Shown piece by piece: positions 47,109 to 59,078 of a stretch of 64,000 bases of DNA. The stretch spans positions 92,563-156,562 of the forward strand of contig NZ_LNDD01000002.1 in the NCBI RefSeq assembly GCF_002865985.1. Reading direction: 5' to 3'. Both the position numbers and the translations under genes were made by a program. Numbering within the stretch: the stretch's first letter is position 1; each line of letters starts with the position of its first letter. The DNA is from Thermotoga sp. SG1 (GTDB lineage Bacteria; Thermotogota; Thermotogae; Thermotogales; Thermotogaceae). The notes beneath the pieces were generated by a model, which saw nothing but the letters and a program-made list of their open reading frames with translations, was not told where the DNA came from and did not search any database.

Positions 47109-47630
47109 CTATCCCTCCATTTTCATGAATCTTGCAAGGTCCATTGTATACGTGATCCCGGACAAAACTGTTACTGCAAACGATATAATCACAAGTGCCT
47201 GCAGAATCAGTGGTTCAAGGAACTCCAGTTTGAAAAGAAAAACTCCTATGAGCACCGCAAACTGAGATACGGTTTTCACCTTTCCTGTCCATCTGGCTGG
47301 AACGATGTTTCCCCTGCTCGCTGCCAGGATCCTGAGGCCGTTCACGAAGGTGTCCCTTGAAAAGACGGTTAGAACATACCAGATCGGAAGAACATTCATC
47401 ATCGCAACGGCCGTGGATATCACGAGGATCTTGTCTGCCACCTGATCGAAGACCTTTCCGAAGTCTGTTACCTGGTTCCTTCTTCTTGCGAAGAAGCCGT
47501 CCAGGTAGTCTGTGAACGCAGCAAACAGGAAAACAAAAAACGCCAGAGTGTACCAGCCTTCCATGTAGAACCAGACAACAGGTATCGTCAACACTGCCCT
47601 CAGAATAGAAAAGAAGTTCGCCAGATTCAT
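47109..47630 (-). CDS. pgsA: CDP-diacylglycerol-glycerol-3-phosphate 3-phosphatidyltransferase
   Basis: Membrane enzyme that makes phosphatidylglycerol phosphate from CDP-diacylglycerol. From ATG 47630 it has 173 residues, with four or five helices and the full CDP-alcohol phosphotransferase motif D-x2-DG-x2-AR-x8-G-x3-D-x3-D, seen as DYLDGFFARRR then DFGKVFDQVAD near 38-63. The ATG overlaps the rimO stop as ATGA, with GGGGGAT upstream; an extension to 47645 would lie in rimO. Confidence 0.93.
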   Translation of the reverse strand: MNLANFFSILRAVLTIPVVWFYMEGWYTLAFFVFLFAAFTDYLDGFFARRRNQVTDFGKVFDQVADKILVISTAVAMMNVLPIWYVLTVFSRDTFVNGLRILAASRGNIVPARWTGKVKTVSQFAVLIGVFLFKLEFLEPLILQALVIISFAVTVLSGITYTMDLARFMKMEG

Positions 47631-48919
47631 CGAGCAATCCCCCACATGTCGTATTCATCGTGCTCTTCTATGGTTACTTCGAGAAAATTCCCTATCTCAC
47701 CCCTTCCTTTTATGAAAACAACCCCGTCCACCTCGGGAGCTTCTGTAAAGGTGCGCCCTATCAGGTAGCCGTTTTCTCTTCCCTCAACGAGTGCCTTCAT
47801 GCTTTTTCCCACGAATCTATCCAGTCTTTCGTAGGAGATCTCTGCCTGAAGAAGCAGGAGTTCTTCCTGTCTTCTTCTGGCTGTCTCTGGATCGACTTTG
47901 TTCTTCAGAGAAGAAGCGACTGTTCCTTCTTCGTCCGAGAAAACAAAAACACCGAGTTTGTCGAATTTCACCTCTTCCACAAATCTCTTCAACTCTTCGA
48001 AATCCTCTTCCGTTTCTTCTGGAAAACCTACTATCACGCTGGTTCTAAGAACGGCATCTGGGGCTTTATCTCTTATTTTCATCAGCATGTTTTTCAACTC
48101 TTTGGAACTTTTGACCCTTCCCATGAGGGTCAGTATCTTATCACTTCCATGTTGAACGGGAACGTCGAAGTAGTTCACAACCTTTTCCAGTTTCAGGATG
48201 GTGTCTATTATCTCGTCTGTCAGGTGATCGGGATGAAGGTACATGACCCTGATCCAGAAGTCACCCTTTAGACTGTTCAGTCGTCTCAAAAGATCAGGCA
48301 GGGCCTGTTTCCCATAGAGATCTTCACCGTAAGAGGTTGTATCCTGGGCAACCAGAATAATTTCCTTTTTTCCCTCTGCAAGAAGATCTTCCACCTCGTG
48401 GACTATGTCTTCCATGCTTCTGCTTTTCAGGTTCCCTTTGAAGATGGGTATGGAACAGAAAGTACACTTTCTGTCGCAACCGTCGGATATTTTCACGTAC
48501 GCATAGGGCTTTTCCTCCAGATTTACCCTCTTTCTGTAACTGTAGACAGTCTCAGGACGCTGTGGTACCAGATCTCCTCCGCTTTCAAGGAGCAAGGCGA
48601 TTTTTTCCGGAGCGACAACTCCTATCCACTGGTCCACCTCCGGGATTTCTTTTTTCAGTTCTCTGTAGTATCGCTGAACGAGGCACCCTTTCACAACAAT
48701 TTTGTAGCCGTAATCTTTTTTTGCTTCAACAAACGAGAAGATCTCATCTATCGATTCCTTCTTGGCATCCTCGATGAAGGCACAGGTGTCTAACACAACA
48801 ACGTCTGCTTCTTCCACCTTGTAGACGATTTCGTGTCCTCTTTCTTTGAGAATACCTGCCAGAACTTCACAGTCAGCTTCGTTTTTTGGACAGCCAAGCA
48901 CCTTTATACCAACTCTCAC
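47627..48919 (-). CDS. rimO: Ribosomal protein S12 methylthiotransferase RimO
   Basis: Radical SAM enzyme that adds a methylthio group to an aspartate of ribosomal protein S12. 430 residues. The N-terminal domain has Cys residues of the auxiliary Fe-S cluster (GCPKNEADCE near 9-18, DTCAF near 45, GCLVQ near 78). The radical SAM motif is GCDRKCTFCSIP near 148-159, and a C-terminal TRAM domain covers about 365-430. Start is GTG 48919, overlapping the DUF4416 gene by four bases. T. maritima RimO is a known structural model. Confidence 0.95.
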   Translation of the reverse strand: MRVGIKVLGCPKNEADCEVLAGILKERGHEIVYKVEEADVVVLDTCAFIEDAKKESIDEIFSFVEAKKDYGYKIVVKGCLVQRYYRELKKEIPEVDQWIGVVAPEKIALLLESGGDLVPQRPETVYSYRKRVNLEEKPYAYVKISDGCDRKCTFCSIPIFKGNLKSRSMEDIVHEVEDLLAEGKKEIILVAQDTTSYGEDLYGKQALPDLLRRLNSLKGDFWIRVMYLHPDHLTDEIIDTILKLEKVVNYFDVPVQHGSDKILTLMGRVKSSKELKNMLMKIRDKAPDAVLRTSVIVGFPEETEEDFEELKRFVEEVKFDKLGVFVFSDEEGTVASSLKNKVDPETARRRQEELLLLQAEISYERLDRFVGKSMKALVEGRENGYLIGRTFTEAPEVDGVVFIKGRGEIGNFLEVTIEEHDEYDMWGIAR

Positions 48920-49455
48920 TTCAGGATTTTCCTCCTCTTCTTCAGATAGATTTCTCTGATCCTTTCCAGATGTTTCTTGTACTCTTCTTCTCTGTAGTTT
49001 GGATAGGTAAACTCCATGTCTTTGAATTTTCCTCTCACATAAGCGAGCGTCACCTCAGCGTAGATTCCCTTTCCTATGTAGATGCGGTTTCCCCAGTGCT
49101 TCGTTGATGCGAGGACAAACTGTGTATGATGGATGTATCCTGGGTCAATGTTCACTTTTCTTTTTCCCTCTATGGAAAACATCTTCTCTATGGAGTTCGT
49201 CTCCAGTTTTATATCTGCAAGCTGGTGAGGATGTATGAGTCTTTCAAAACTCACCAGTTTTCCCTTCAGACCCTGTCCCATTTCTTCTGAATAGTAAAAG
49301 GTGTACTTTTCGAAGTCGAGGTTGTCGGAAACGTAATCCATTGGTCCAAATCTTTCCTCGAGAACGGGCTTTAACTCGTTGAACCAGTAATCTATGTGAG
49401 ATGCGAATATGAACATAACCAGATTCACCAGATCCGGTACCTTCACCTCTCCCAC
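48916..49455 (-). CDS. DUF4416 family protein
   Basis: 179 residues from GTG 49455, which lies six bases after GAGGTGAG and overlaps the RodZ-like stop by 13 bases; an ORF extension to 49494 has no site. The start VGEVKVPDLVNLVMFIFASHID, the middle KLVSFERLIHPHQLADIKLETN (key part LIHPHQLADIKLETN near 86-100) and NIDPGYIHHTQFVLASTK with GKGIYAEVTL further on fit DUF4416. The function of that family is unknown. It is conserved beside rimO in an operon for surface, lipid, repair and RNA-decay genes. Confidence 0.85.
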   Translation of the reverse strand: MGEVKVPDLVNLVMFIFASHIDYWFNELKPVLEERFGPMDYVSDNLDFEKYTFYYSEEMGQGLKGKLVSFERLIHPHQLADIKLETNSIEKMFSIEGKRKVNIDPGYIHHTQFVLASTKHWGNRIYIGKGIYAEVTLAYVRGKFKDMEFTYPNYREEEYKKHLERIREIYLKKRRKILK

Positions 49456-50018
49456 TGGACTCTCACCTCGAACTCTTTGAGTTTTATCTTCCACTCTTCC
49501 GATGCAGTTCTCAAGATGACCTCGCCCTGAGCCTCCACCGTGTACTTTCCCTCCGAAAGTGGGATTGTTCCTTTCAACGTTTTGCCATTTAGAGTCACTT
49601 CATCTGAAGTGATCAGGTACGCTGGTGATGTTCTTTGCAGTCTGAGATTTTCAAAAATCGCAAAAACAAGAAGCACCACTCCTATCACCAGAAACAGAAT
49701 CAGAACAAGATTGTGACTTCTGCTTTTTTCCCCTTCTTTTCTTCTCTTCTCTTTCTTTTCTTCCGGTGCTATGTCGCCTTTTCCCTCCTCGTACATTTTG
49801 AGCATCTCTTCTGGAGAGAGTTCTAAAAATTCTGCGTATCGCTTTATATAGCTTTTGACATAGATTTCTGCATCGAGATTTTGAAGATCCCCCTCTTCGA
49901 TGCGTTTCAGTTTAGAGGGATTTATGTTTGTAAACAAAGATGCATCAAGAAGCGTGATGCCTTTTTCTTCACGCTTTTTCCTGAAAATTTCCCCCATTTC
50001 TTTCCATTTCTCGCCCAA
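49443..50018 (-). CDS. RodZ-like helix-turn-helix membrane protein
   Basis: 191 residues from TTG 50018, eight bases after GGAGGG. An N-terminal HTH_25 domain (about 9-75; IFRKKREEKGITLLDASLFT and YVKSYIKRYAEFL) precedes a Lys/Glu linker, a single membrane helix (about 103-125, LVLILFLVIGVVLLVFAIF) and a short outer beta domain (about 130-190) of DUF4115 type. This is the layout of RodZ, which links MreB to the membrane and keeps rods in shape. It heads the gene run down to rny. A hairpin and an extended -10 lie just upstream. Confidence 0.85.
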   Translation of the reverse strand: MGEKWKEMGEIFRKKREEKGITLLDASLFTNINPSKLKRIEEGDLQNLDAEIYVKSYIKRYAEFLELSPEEMLKMYEEGKGDIAPEEKKEKRRKEGEKSRSHNLVLILFLVIGVVLLVFAIFENLRLQRTSPAYLITSDEVTLNGKTLKGTIPLSEGKYTVEAQGEVILRTASEEWKIKLKEFEVRVQWER

Positions 50019-50030
50019 AACAATATCCCT

Positions 50031-50070
50031 CCAGACATCCGTCTGGCTCGAGGCTGAATCTATTTTATCA
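50031..50070 (-). promoter_or_regulatory. Extended -10 promoter and leader hairpin for the RodZ-like gene
   Basis: On the minus strand TGATAAAAT (50062-50070) is an extended -10. Nearer the gene CCAGAC-ATCC-GTCTGG (50031-50046) makes a 6-bp hairpin that runs into the GGAGGG ribosome site and may modulate translation. Confidence 0.5.
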
Positions 50071-50087
50071 CAGCCTGGAAAAACTTC

Positions 50088-50765
50088 TCAGAAGAGACTT
50101 CTCTTCAAGCGCTGGGTGTAGATGTGTGCCATTCTGGTGGGCTCTGGAATCCTTCTTCCGGGCAGGGTGAACGACTTGACCAGCCTGATGGAACTTTCCA
50201 CATCCATGAGATGGCCAGGAGAAACGAAGATGGGGGCACTTCCTTCTTTGGTCCTCATCACGCAGCCTATTATCCCTTCGTTATCGTAGAGATAACTCCA
50301 AGAACATCTTCTGTTCTCCGGCTCTCTGTAGGTTCCATAGAGCCTCGACTTTGCCACACCGATCGTCGGTATCTCTATGAAGAGTCCCATGTGTGATGCG
50401 ATACCGAGTTTCCTTGGATGTGCGACGCCTTGTCCATCGAAGACCACAACGTCTGGCTTTGTCTTCAGTTTTTCCCATGCTTTCAAAAACAGAGGTCCTT
50501 CCCTGAAAGCAAGAAGTCCTGGAATGTATGGAAAATCAACTTTTCCTCTCTCTGAGACGAGTTCCACTATTTTGAAGGTGGGGTATTCCATCACGACGAT
50601 CACGGCAAGTCCTTCTTCTCTTTTTGGAAACGAAAGATCGACCCCTGCCACGTACTTTGGTTCGCCCTCAAAGGGCTTGAAGAGAACCTTCTCTCTCAGG
50701 ACATTCTGGATCTTCATCGCCTCTTCTGGTGGCAGATTCCACTCGTGAAGTTTTCTGTAAGTCAC
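50088..50765 (-). CDS. nfi: Endonuclease V (deoxyinosine 3' endonuclease)
   Basis: Repair enzyme that nicks DNA one base 3' of deoxyinosine. 225 residues, same length as the structurally known T. maritima enzyme. Active-site residues are in place: Asp43 in VDLSFP, Glu89 in YIPGLLAFRE, Asp110 in VVFDGQG and the His near the C-terminus in RMAHIYTQRLK. The strand-separating wedge PYIP is present. The GTG at 50765 overlaps a weak GAAGAGG site and lies six bases after the LytR-family stop, so the two genes are co-transcribed. Confidence 0.96.
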   Translation of the reverse strand: MTYRKLHEWNLPPEEAMKIQNVLREKVLFKPFEGEPKYVAGVDLSFPKREEGLAVIVVMEYPTFKIVELVSERGKVDFPYIPGLLAFREGPLFLKAWEKLKTKPDVVVFDGQGVAHPRKLGIASHMGLFIEIPTIGVAKSRLYGTYREPENRRCSWSYLYDNEGIIGCVMRTKEGSAPIFVSPGHLMDVESSIRLVKSFTLPGRRIPEPTRMAHIYTQRLKRSLF

Positions 50766-50771
50766 CTCTTC

Positions 50772-53705
<2,934 letters not shown>

Positions 53706-53709
<4 letters not shown>

Positions 53710-56093
53710 TTTTTGCCCTTTTTCTTTTTCATTTTGTTTCTTTCCTCGTAGGAACCGTCGAGGAGTTTTTTCATCTTTTTCAGTTCACGATAGACCAAGT
53801 AGTTCAAACTGCCTCTTTCGAATTTACCCGTTCTGGTGAGTTTTCCTGCTTTCATTCCCGTTACGATCTCTATCGCGTCATCCACCGTTTCTACGGTCCA
53901 TATGTGGAAGAGTCCTTTTTTCACAGCCTGGATGATCTCATCCTTCAACACAAGATTCTTTGCGTTGGACTTCGGTATGATCACACCCTGCTCTCCATCG
54001 AAACCCCGGCTCTTGCAAGCCCTGAAAAATCCTTCAACCTTCTCGATTATTCCTCCAACCGGCTGGACTTCTCCATGCTGGTTTATAGAACCCGTTACAG
54101 CTATTCCCTGCTTTATGGGGACTTTGGAAATGGCTGAAAGAAGTGCGAGTGTTTCCGCAAGAGAAGCACTGTCTCCTTCTACTTCACTGTAGACCTGCTC
54201 AAAACTGATGGACGCACTCACAGAAAGAGGGAATTCCTGAGCGTATCTGCTTCCAAGGAATCCTTCCAGTATCAACACCGCCTTGCTGTGGATCTTTCCG
54301 CTGAGATCTGCTTCTCTTTGAATGTCCACAACACCTGGTCTTCCAAGATAAACCTTCGCCGTGATCTTCACAGGCACTCCAAAAGAGTAATCTCCAAGAT
54401 CGAGTACCGTCAGACCGTTAACCTGACCAACTTTTGATCCGGTTACCTCGATCATGAGATCGAATTTCTTTATCATTTCGTCGTATTTTTCTTCAAGAAG
54501 GTTCTTCCTTTTCTCCATCGCGTCGAAGGCCCTGATGACGTGCGAGGATGTGGTTACTGTTGAACCATCCATCCTTGCCAGTTCACCGGATTCAACTATG
54601 AGGTTCACAATGTCTCCAAAAACTGCGGAGAGTTTGGTGCTGTCTTTTGCGTGCCTCATGGCATACCAGATAACTCTTTTTACGGCTCCCCTGTCGAAAT
54701 GAGGCAGGTTCTTCTCCCGGCAAACGGCAGATATGAAGGATGTGTACTTTTGAACGTTGAGTTCATTTCTGGGAATCTCCCAGTCGAACTCCGCCTTTAT
54801 TTTGAACAGTTTCCTGAAATCCGGATCCAGCTCGTAGAGAAGTTCGTAAAGATAGGGTGTTCCTATGACGACAACTTTCAGGTTAAGAGGGATTTTATCG
54901 GGCTTCAACGTGATGGTGTTGGAAATTCCGAGAGTGGTTTCCAGGTTTTCCACACCGATTTGCCCTTCTAAGAGAACTCTCTTCAGATTGTGCCATACAT
55001 AGGGTTGACTCAAGAGCCTTTCTGCTTCGAGGATCAAAAAGCCACCGTTTGCTCTGTGAATACTTCCGGATCTTATCATCGTGAAGTCGGTCTGAAGGAA
55101 TCCCCCTCTCACGTAGTACTCTATTTTCCCAAACAGGTTGGAGTACGTGGGGTTCGTTTCGTAAATCACGGGTGCACCATCCAGACCAGAGTTGTCCACG
55201 ATCAGGTTCAGGGAATACTTTCTCATGTAGATTTCTTTTCTTTCTTTGGCGTCCATTTTCAAAAAATCGATCAGGTTCTCCATTATGTCTTTCTTTATAT
55301 CCTCAAGAAATTTCCTTATCGTTTCTCCTTCGAATTCGCTCTCTACTTCAGAAAAGAGGGGTTCTATAGCGAAAAGAGCAGTTCTTTTGTGAAACTCTTC
55401 GAGGGATTTTCTAAACTCTATGTCCAGTTTTCTGATCCTGTAGAGCGTACCATCGACAAGGTGTTTCAGTTTCATCTGTCTTTCCTCGATTTCCCTTTTT
55501 GCGCTGTCTGGTAGAGCGTTTACTGCCTCCGGTGAAAGGGGTTTACCATCCACCACGGGGAGCATCACGACTCCAGCGGGTGTCAGTTGAACCATAAAAC
55601 CAAGTTCTCTTGCCCTTGCTTCGAGACTTTCCCAAAGTTCCTTTCTCATACGGGAGAATCTTTCTTCTATCTCGGAGATCCTCCTGGCGAATTCCTCGCT
55701 CTCGAAGGCTTTGTTCAGGACTTCCACCACTTCGTTTATCAGATCCTCGAGCCTTTTCTTGAAGATCCTGCCCTGACCGGGTTTGAAGGATATCGCCCTC
55801 GGTTCATAAGGATTTTCGAAGTTGTAAACATAGCCCCAGTCTTCTGGAATGGGAAGGTTTTTCGCTGCATTTTGAAGCATCATCTGAACGAATGTGCGTC
55901 GTCCTGTTCCAGTGACACCGGTGACGAACACGTTGTAGCCTTTCTCCCTGATCTTTATTCCCATCTCTATGGCTTCTCTTGCTCTCTTCTGACCTATGAA
56001 CCCTTCATTGGGGGGAATTTCCTCTGTGGTGCGGAAATTCATGAAATCAAGGTCGAAATTGTTTATTTCTTCCGGTTTGAGTTTTCTGATCAT
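53706..56093 (-). CDS. Lon-type protease with AAA domain (LonC/LonB-like)
   Basis: 795 residues from ATG 56093 (GGGGTGACATT upstream). The P-loop is GVTGTGRRTF (near 59), with Arg where Lys is normal, so ATP use may be lost or altered. A long helical insert (about 115-330) precedes FDWEIPRNE and the C-terminal Lon protease domain. Catalytic Ser642 lies in EGDSASLAE and Lys685 in GGIIEKVEGFF. The tail is very basic (MKKKKGKK). This matches the Lon-related group annotated as AAA_32 plus Lon_C, found apart from true Lon. It shares its upstream region with minD on the other strand and is coupled to ecfT. Confidence 0.88.
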
Positions 56094-56181
56094 AATGTCA
56101 CCCCTTTTTTGCGTGATCACATTTTATTGTACAATATTCGAAGAGGAAGTGACTCAGTTGAAACGAGAAAGGGTGGGATTG

Positions 56182-56997
56182 ATGGGAAACATCATAGTGG
56201 TGACTTCCGGTAAAGGAGGGGTGGGTAAAACCACCGTCACCGCCAACCTTGGATGCGCCCTTGCAAAACTTGGAGAAAAGGTCTGCCTGATCGATGCGGA
56301 CATAGGCTTGAAGAACCTCGATATAGTACTTGGCCTTGAGAACAGAATAGTTTACACGCTGATCGATGTGGTGAACGGAAAGGTCTCCCCCCAGGAGGCC
56401 CTGGTCAGGCACAAGGTACTGAAAAACCTCTACCTTCTTCCTGCTTCTCAAATCGCCACAAAAGAGATGGTCTCTCCTGAAGATATGAAATCGATCGTCA
56501 AAGAACTGGTGCCTAATTTTGACTATATAATCATCGATTCCCCGGCGGGTATTGAGAGGGGATTTAGAAACGCTGTGGCACCGGCTGAAAGAATCCTGGT
56601 GGTCACCACCCCGGAGGTTCCCGCCATCTCCGACGCAGACAGGGTGATAGGACTTTTGGAGAATTTCGGCTTCTCGGATGATAGGATTCACGTCGTGATC
56701 AACAGATTCAAGCCACACATGGTGAAGAAAGGAGAGATGCTCACCACGGATGACATCAAACACACCCTCTCTTTGGAAATCATAGCCGTTATACCGGATT
56801 CTGAGGAGATCATCATCGCTTCCAACACTGGAACACCTGTTTCTTTGAACGGGAGTTCCAGGATTTCCAAAAACTTCGAAAATCTCGCAAGGAGAATACG
56901 GGGAGATAGGGTGCCTCTGGAAGAGGATTTCGCAACCGTATCCAGGGGGTTCTTTGATTCTCTAAAGGATTTCTTCTCAAAATTCAAGAGGGGATGA
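56182..56997 (+). CDS. minD: Septum-site determining ATPase MinD
   Basis: Membrane-cycling ATPase that positions the division site. 271 residues from ATG 56182 (GGGTGGGATT before): deviant Walker A VTSGKGGVGKTTVTANLG near 7-24, LIDADIGLKNLD near 38-49, DYIIIDSPAGIERGF near 114-128, and the C-terminal amphipathic membrane helix FFDSLKDFFSKFKRG. A TACAAT -10 lies at 56130-56135 in the 88-base gap from the lon-like gene, though its -35 is weak. minE follows by four bases. No minC in the window. Confidence 0.96.
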   Translation: MGNIIVVTSGKGGVGKTTVTANLGCALAKLGEKVCLIDADIGLKNLDIVLGLENRIVYTLIDVVNGKVSPQEALVRHKVLKNLYLLPASQIATKEMVSPEDMKSIVKELVPNFDYIIIDSPAGIERGFRNAVAPAERILVVTTPEVPAISDADRVIGLLENFGFSDDRIHVVINRFKPHMVKKGEMLTTDDIKHTLSLEIIAVIPDSEEIIIASNTGTPVSLNGSSRISKNFENLARRIRGDRVPLEEDFATVSRGFFDSLKDFFSKFKRG

Positions 56998-57001
56998 TAC
57001 G

Positions 57002-57277
57002 ATGAAGTTTCTGTTCTGGGAGTTTGGAAAGAAGAGAAAAAGCAGGGACACCGCCCGAAAAAGGCTGGAGCAAATCGTCGGACAGACGAAGAGAAAGCAA
57101 ATGAACATAACGGAGATCATTCCAAAGGAAGTCCTCGATAAAAACTCCGACAAGATAAAGGAGAGGATCGCAAGTTGGCTCTCTGAAACGTTCAACGTGG
57201 AAAAAGACAAGATAAAGATAGACCTGGAAGAAAGGGAAGGCCACGTTGTTATAATCACAAACGTGTTCTTCAAGTAG
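57002..57277 (+). CDS. minE: Cell division topological specificity factor MinE
   Basis: 91 residues, as usual for MinE. An N-terminal basic amphipathic stretch (MKFLFWEFGKKRKS) precedes the anti-MinCD helix region TARKRLEQIVGQTKRKQMN (about 17-35), and the C-terminal topological domain VLDKNSDKIKERIASWLSE (about 44-62) with IKIDLEEREGHVVIITNVFF. It stimulates MinD ATPase to confine the MinCD inhibitor. The ATG at 57002 is four bases past minD with GAGGGGATGATACG upstream, so the pair is an operon. Confidence 0.93.
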   Translation: MKFLFWEFGKKRKSRDTARKRLEQIVGQTKRKQMNITEIIPKEVLDKNSDKIKERIASWLSETFNVEKDKIKIDLEEREGHVVIITNVFFK

Positions 57278-57289
57278 GGGGTGTAGAAT

Positions 57290-57688
57290 ATGATGAAAAA
57301 GTTGACGATACGATCTTCCTCCCGTACTCAGTTCATCGATATCACTTCAGAGGTTATTCGGGCGATAGAAGAATCGAAGGTGAAAAGCGGCATCTGTGTG
57401 GTTTTTGTTCCACACACGACCGCGGGTGTTACGATAAACGAAAACGCGGATCCAAGTGTAAGACACGATATAATGACCACGATTGGAAAACTCGTTCCTG
57501 CCGCGGCGAATTATACGCACCTTGAAGGAAACGCAGATTCCCACATAAAGGCTTCTCTCGTTGGCTCATCCGTTACACTCATAATAGAGAACGGCCGGCC
57601 ACTGCTTGGAACATGGCAGGGGATTTATTTCTGCGAGTTCGATGGTCCAAGGACAAGAAGCGTCTATGTGAAAGTTATAGAAGACTGA
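57290..57688 (+). CDS. yjbQ: YjbQ family (UPF0047) protein
   Basis: 132 residues with the full family signature: ITSEVIRAIEESKVKSGICVVFVPHTTAGVTINENADPSV (key part VPHTTAGVTINENAD, about 40-54), HLEGNADSHIKASLVGSS near 77-94 and GTWQGIYFCEFDGPR near 106-120. Conserved His and Asp form a likely metal or phosphate site. Members rescue thiamine-phosphate synthase mutants in E. coli, but the true role is unknown. It follows minE by 12 bases. Its TGA stop abuts the TGA of the convergent decarboxylase gene within TGATCA. Confidence 0.9.
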   Translation: MMKKLTIRSSSRTQFIDITSEVIRAIEESKVKSGICVVFVPHTTAGVTINENADPSVRHDIMTTIGKLVPAAANYTHLEGNADSHIKASLVGSSVTLIIENGRPLLGTWQGIYFCEFDGPRTRSVYVKVIED

Positions 57689-58849
57689 TCAGAGAAGATT
57701 TGCCTTCATCTTCTCTTCCAGAGAAATCTCAGTGAGTTCCTCCACAAACACCATTTTCGGTGGTTCTATTCCGTTGAAATACGTGTTGTACTCCACTGTG
57801 TACGCTCCTGCATTGACAAAGCAGACAAGATCGTTCAAAGTGATGGTCCTTGGAAGAAGGATCTTATCGTATATAACGTCAACACTGTCGCAAGTTGGTC
57901 CTGCAAGATGATACTCTTCCAGTTCGTCGTTTTCTTTTCCCAGCACCCTCACTTCGTACTCGAAGTTTTGCATGGTTTCGGCAAGGCCATGGAACGCACC
58001 GGCGTCCAGATAGACCCACTTTTCTCCATTCCGTTCGCTTTTCAAAAGCACTTTTGTGACCAGCCAACCTGCTTCTCCCACCATGTATCTTCCAGGTTCT
58101 GCTATGAGTTTCAATCCGTGAACAAACCAGAGGTTCTCATCGATGGTTTCTTCGATGACTCTTCCTATTTCTTCCATCGCTGGGATGGGCTTTCTGTGTT
58201 GAACCGGAAAACCTCCTCCGACGTTCAACAGAAAGAGATTCAAACCGGACCTCATGGCTTTTTTGAAGATCTTTCCAGCAACAGAGATTGCTTTCCTCCA
58301 GCTTTCAGGGTTCAGATTCTGAGACCCCACGTGGAAACTCACTCCAGAGGGAATCAGTTTCATTTTTGCTGCATAGAAAAGGAGATCCAGAGCGTGATCC
58401 GGGTCGGTACCGAATTTTCTGGAAAGGGGCCAGTCCGCATCGGATCCATCCGTTGCTATTCTCACAAAGATCTTGCTGCCCGGTGCACTGATCGCTACTT
58501 TTTCTATCTCCATTTCACTATCAACAGCGAAAAGTCTGATCCCGTTTTTGTATGCAAACGCTATGTCTTCTTCTTTCTTTATGGTGTTACCAAAACTCAT
58601 TCGCTTGCCCGAAATTCCGAGGGCAAGGAGTTTTTCTATCTCCCCTTTCGATGCCACATCAAAATTGCATCCCAGTTTTGCCAAAAGTGAGAGAATACGG
58701 GGATGGGAGTTTGCTTTCACGGCGTAGTAAATATCGGCACCCTTCAGCGCTGCTTTCATCTCGAAGAATTTCTTCTCCACAACGGAAAGATCAAAAAGAA
58801 GAAACGGTGTTTTTGCTACTTCAAGAGCTCTTCGCACCCAGTATTCCAT
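57689..58849 (-). CDS. PLP-dependent ornithine/lysine/diaminopimelate-type decarboxylase (fold III)
   Basis: 386 residues from ATG 58849, with GGGAGG upstream; a longer open frame to 59080 has no site and runs into the csp leader. PLP-lysine motif YYAVKANSHPRIL near 43-55; FDVASKGEIEKLLALG near 67-82; HVGSQNL near 186; GGGFPV near 226; AEPGRYM near 270; and the active-site CDS motif GPTCDSVDVI near 322-331. This is the ornithine/lysine decarboxylase group leading to polyamines such as putrescine or cadaverine, abundant in Thermotoga. The substrate between ornithine and lysine is not decidable by eye. Confidence 0.9.
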   Translation of the reverse strand: MEYWVRRALEVAKTPFLLFDLSVVEKKFFEMKAALKGADIYYAVKANSHPRILSLLAKLGCNFDVASKGEIEKLLALGISGKRMSFGNTIKKEEDIAFAYKNGIRLFAVDSEMEIEKVAISAPGSKIFVRIATDGSDADWPLSRKFGTDPDHALDLLFYAAKMKLIPSGVSFHVGSQNLNPESWRKAISVAGKIFKKAMRSGLNLFLLNVGGGFPVQHRKPIPAMEEIGRVIEETIDENLWFVHGLKLIAEPGRYMVGEAGWLVTKVLLKSERNGEKWVYLDAGAFHGLAETMQNFEYEVRVLGKENDELEEYHLAGPTCDSVDVIYDKILLPRTITLNDLVCFVNAGAYTVEYNTYFNGIEPPKMVFVEELTEISLEEKMKANLL

Positions 58850-58916
58850 TTCAGATCCTCCCTGAACGGTTTTTGCATATAAAGAATAGTGGAAGATGTC
58901 CTCTTTAAAAAGTAAA

Positions 58917-59028
58917 TTTACGTTAAAATGATCTGACGTATAATGAACGATGGTATTACAAAACGGGGTATTCCTCATTGAGAGAGAAAAAGAAACGTTT
59001 TGACAAAGCGTGTTCTGGGGTGTACACT
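58917..59028 (+). promoter_or_regulatory. Two promoters upstream of csp
   Basis: P1: TTTACG (58917-58922), 16 bases, TATAAT (58939-58944). P2: TTGACA (59000-59005), 17 bases, TACACT (59023-59028). P2 gives a leader of about 45 bases before the csp start. The palindrome GTAAATTTAC (58912-58921) overlaps the P1 -35. Confidence 0.7.
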
Positions 59029-59078
59029 TAGGAAGTACCGCATTGAGCGGAAAGATTTTGAAAAGGAGTGATTTTTTC

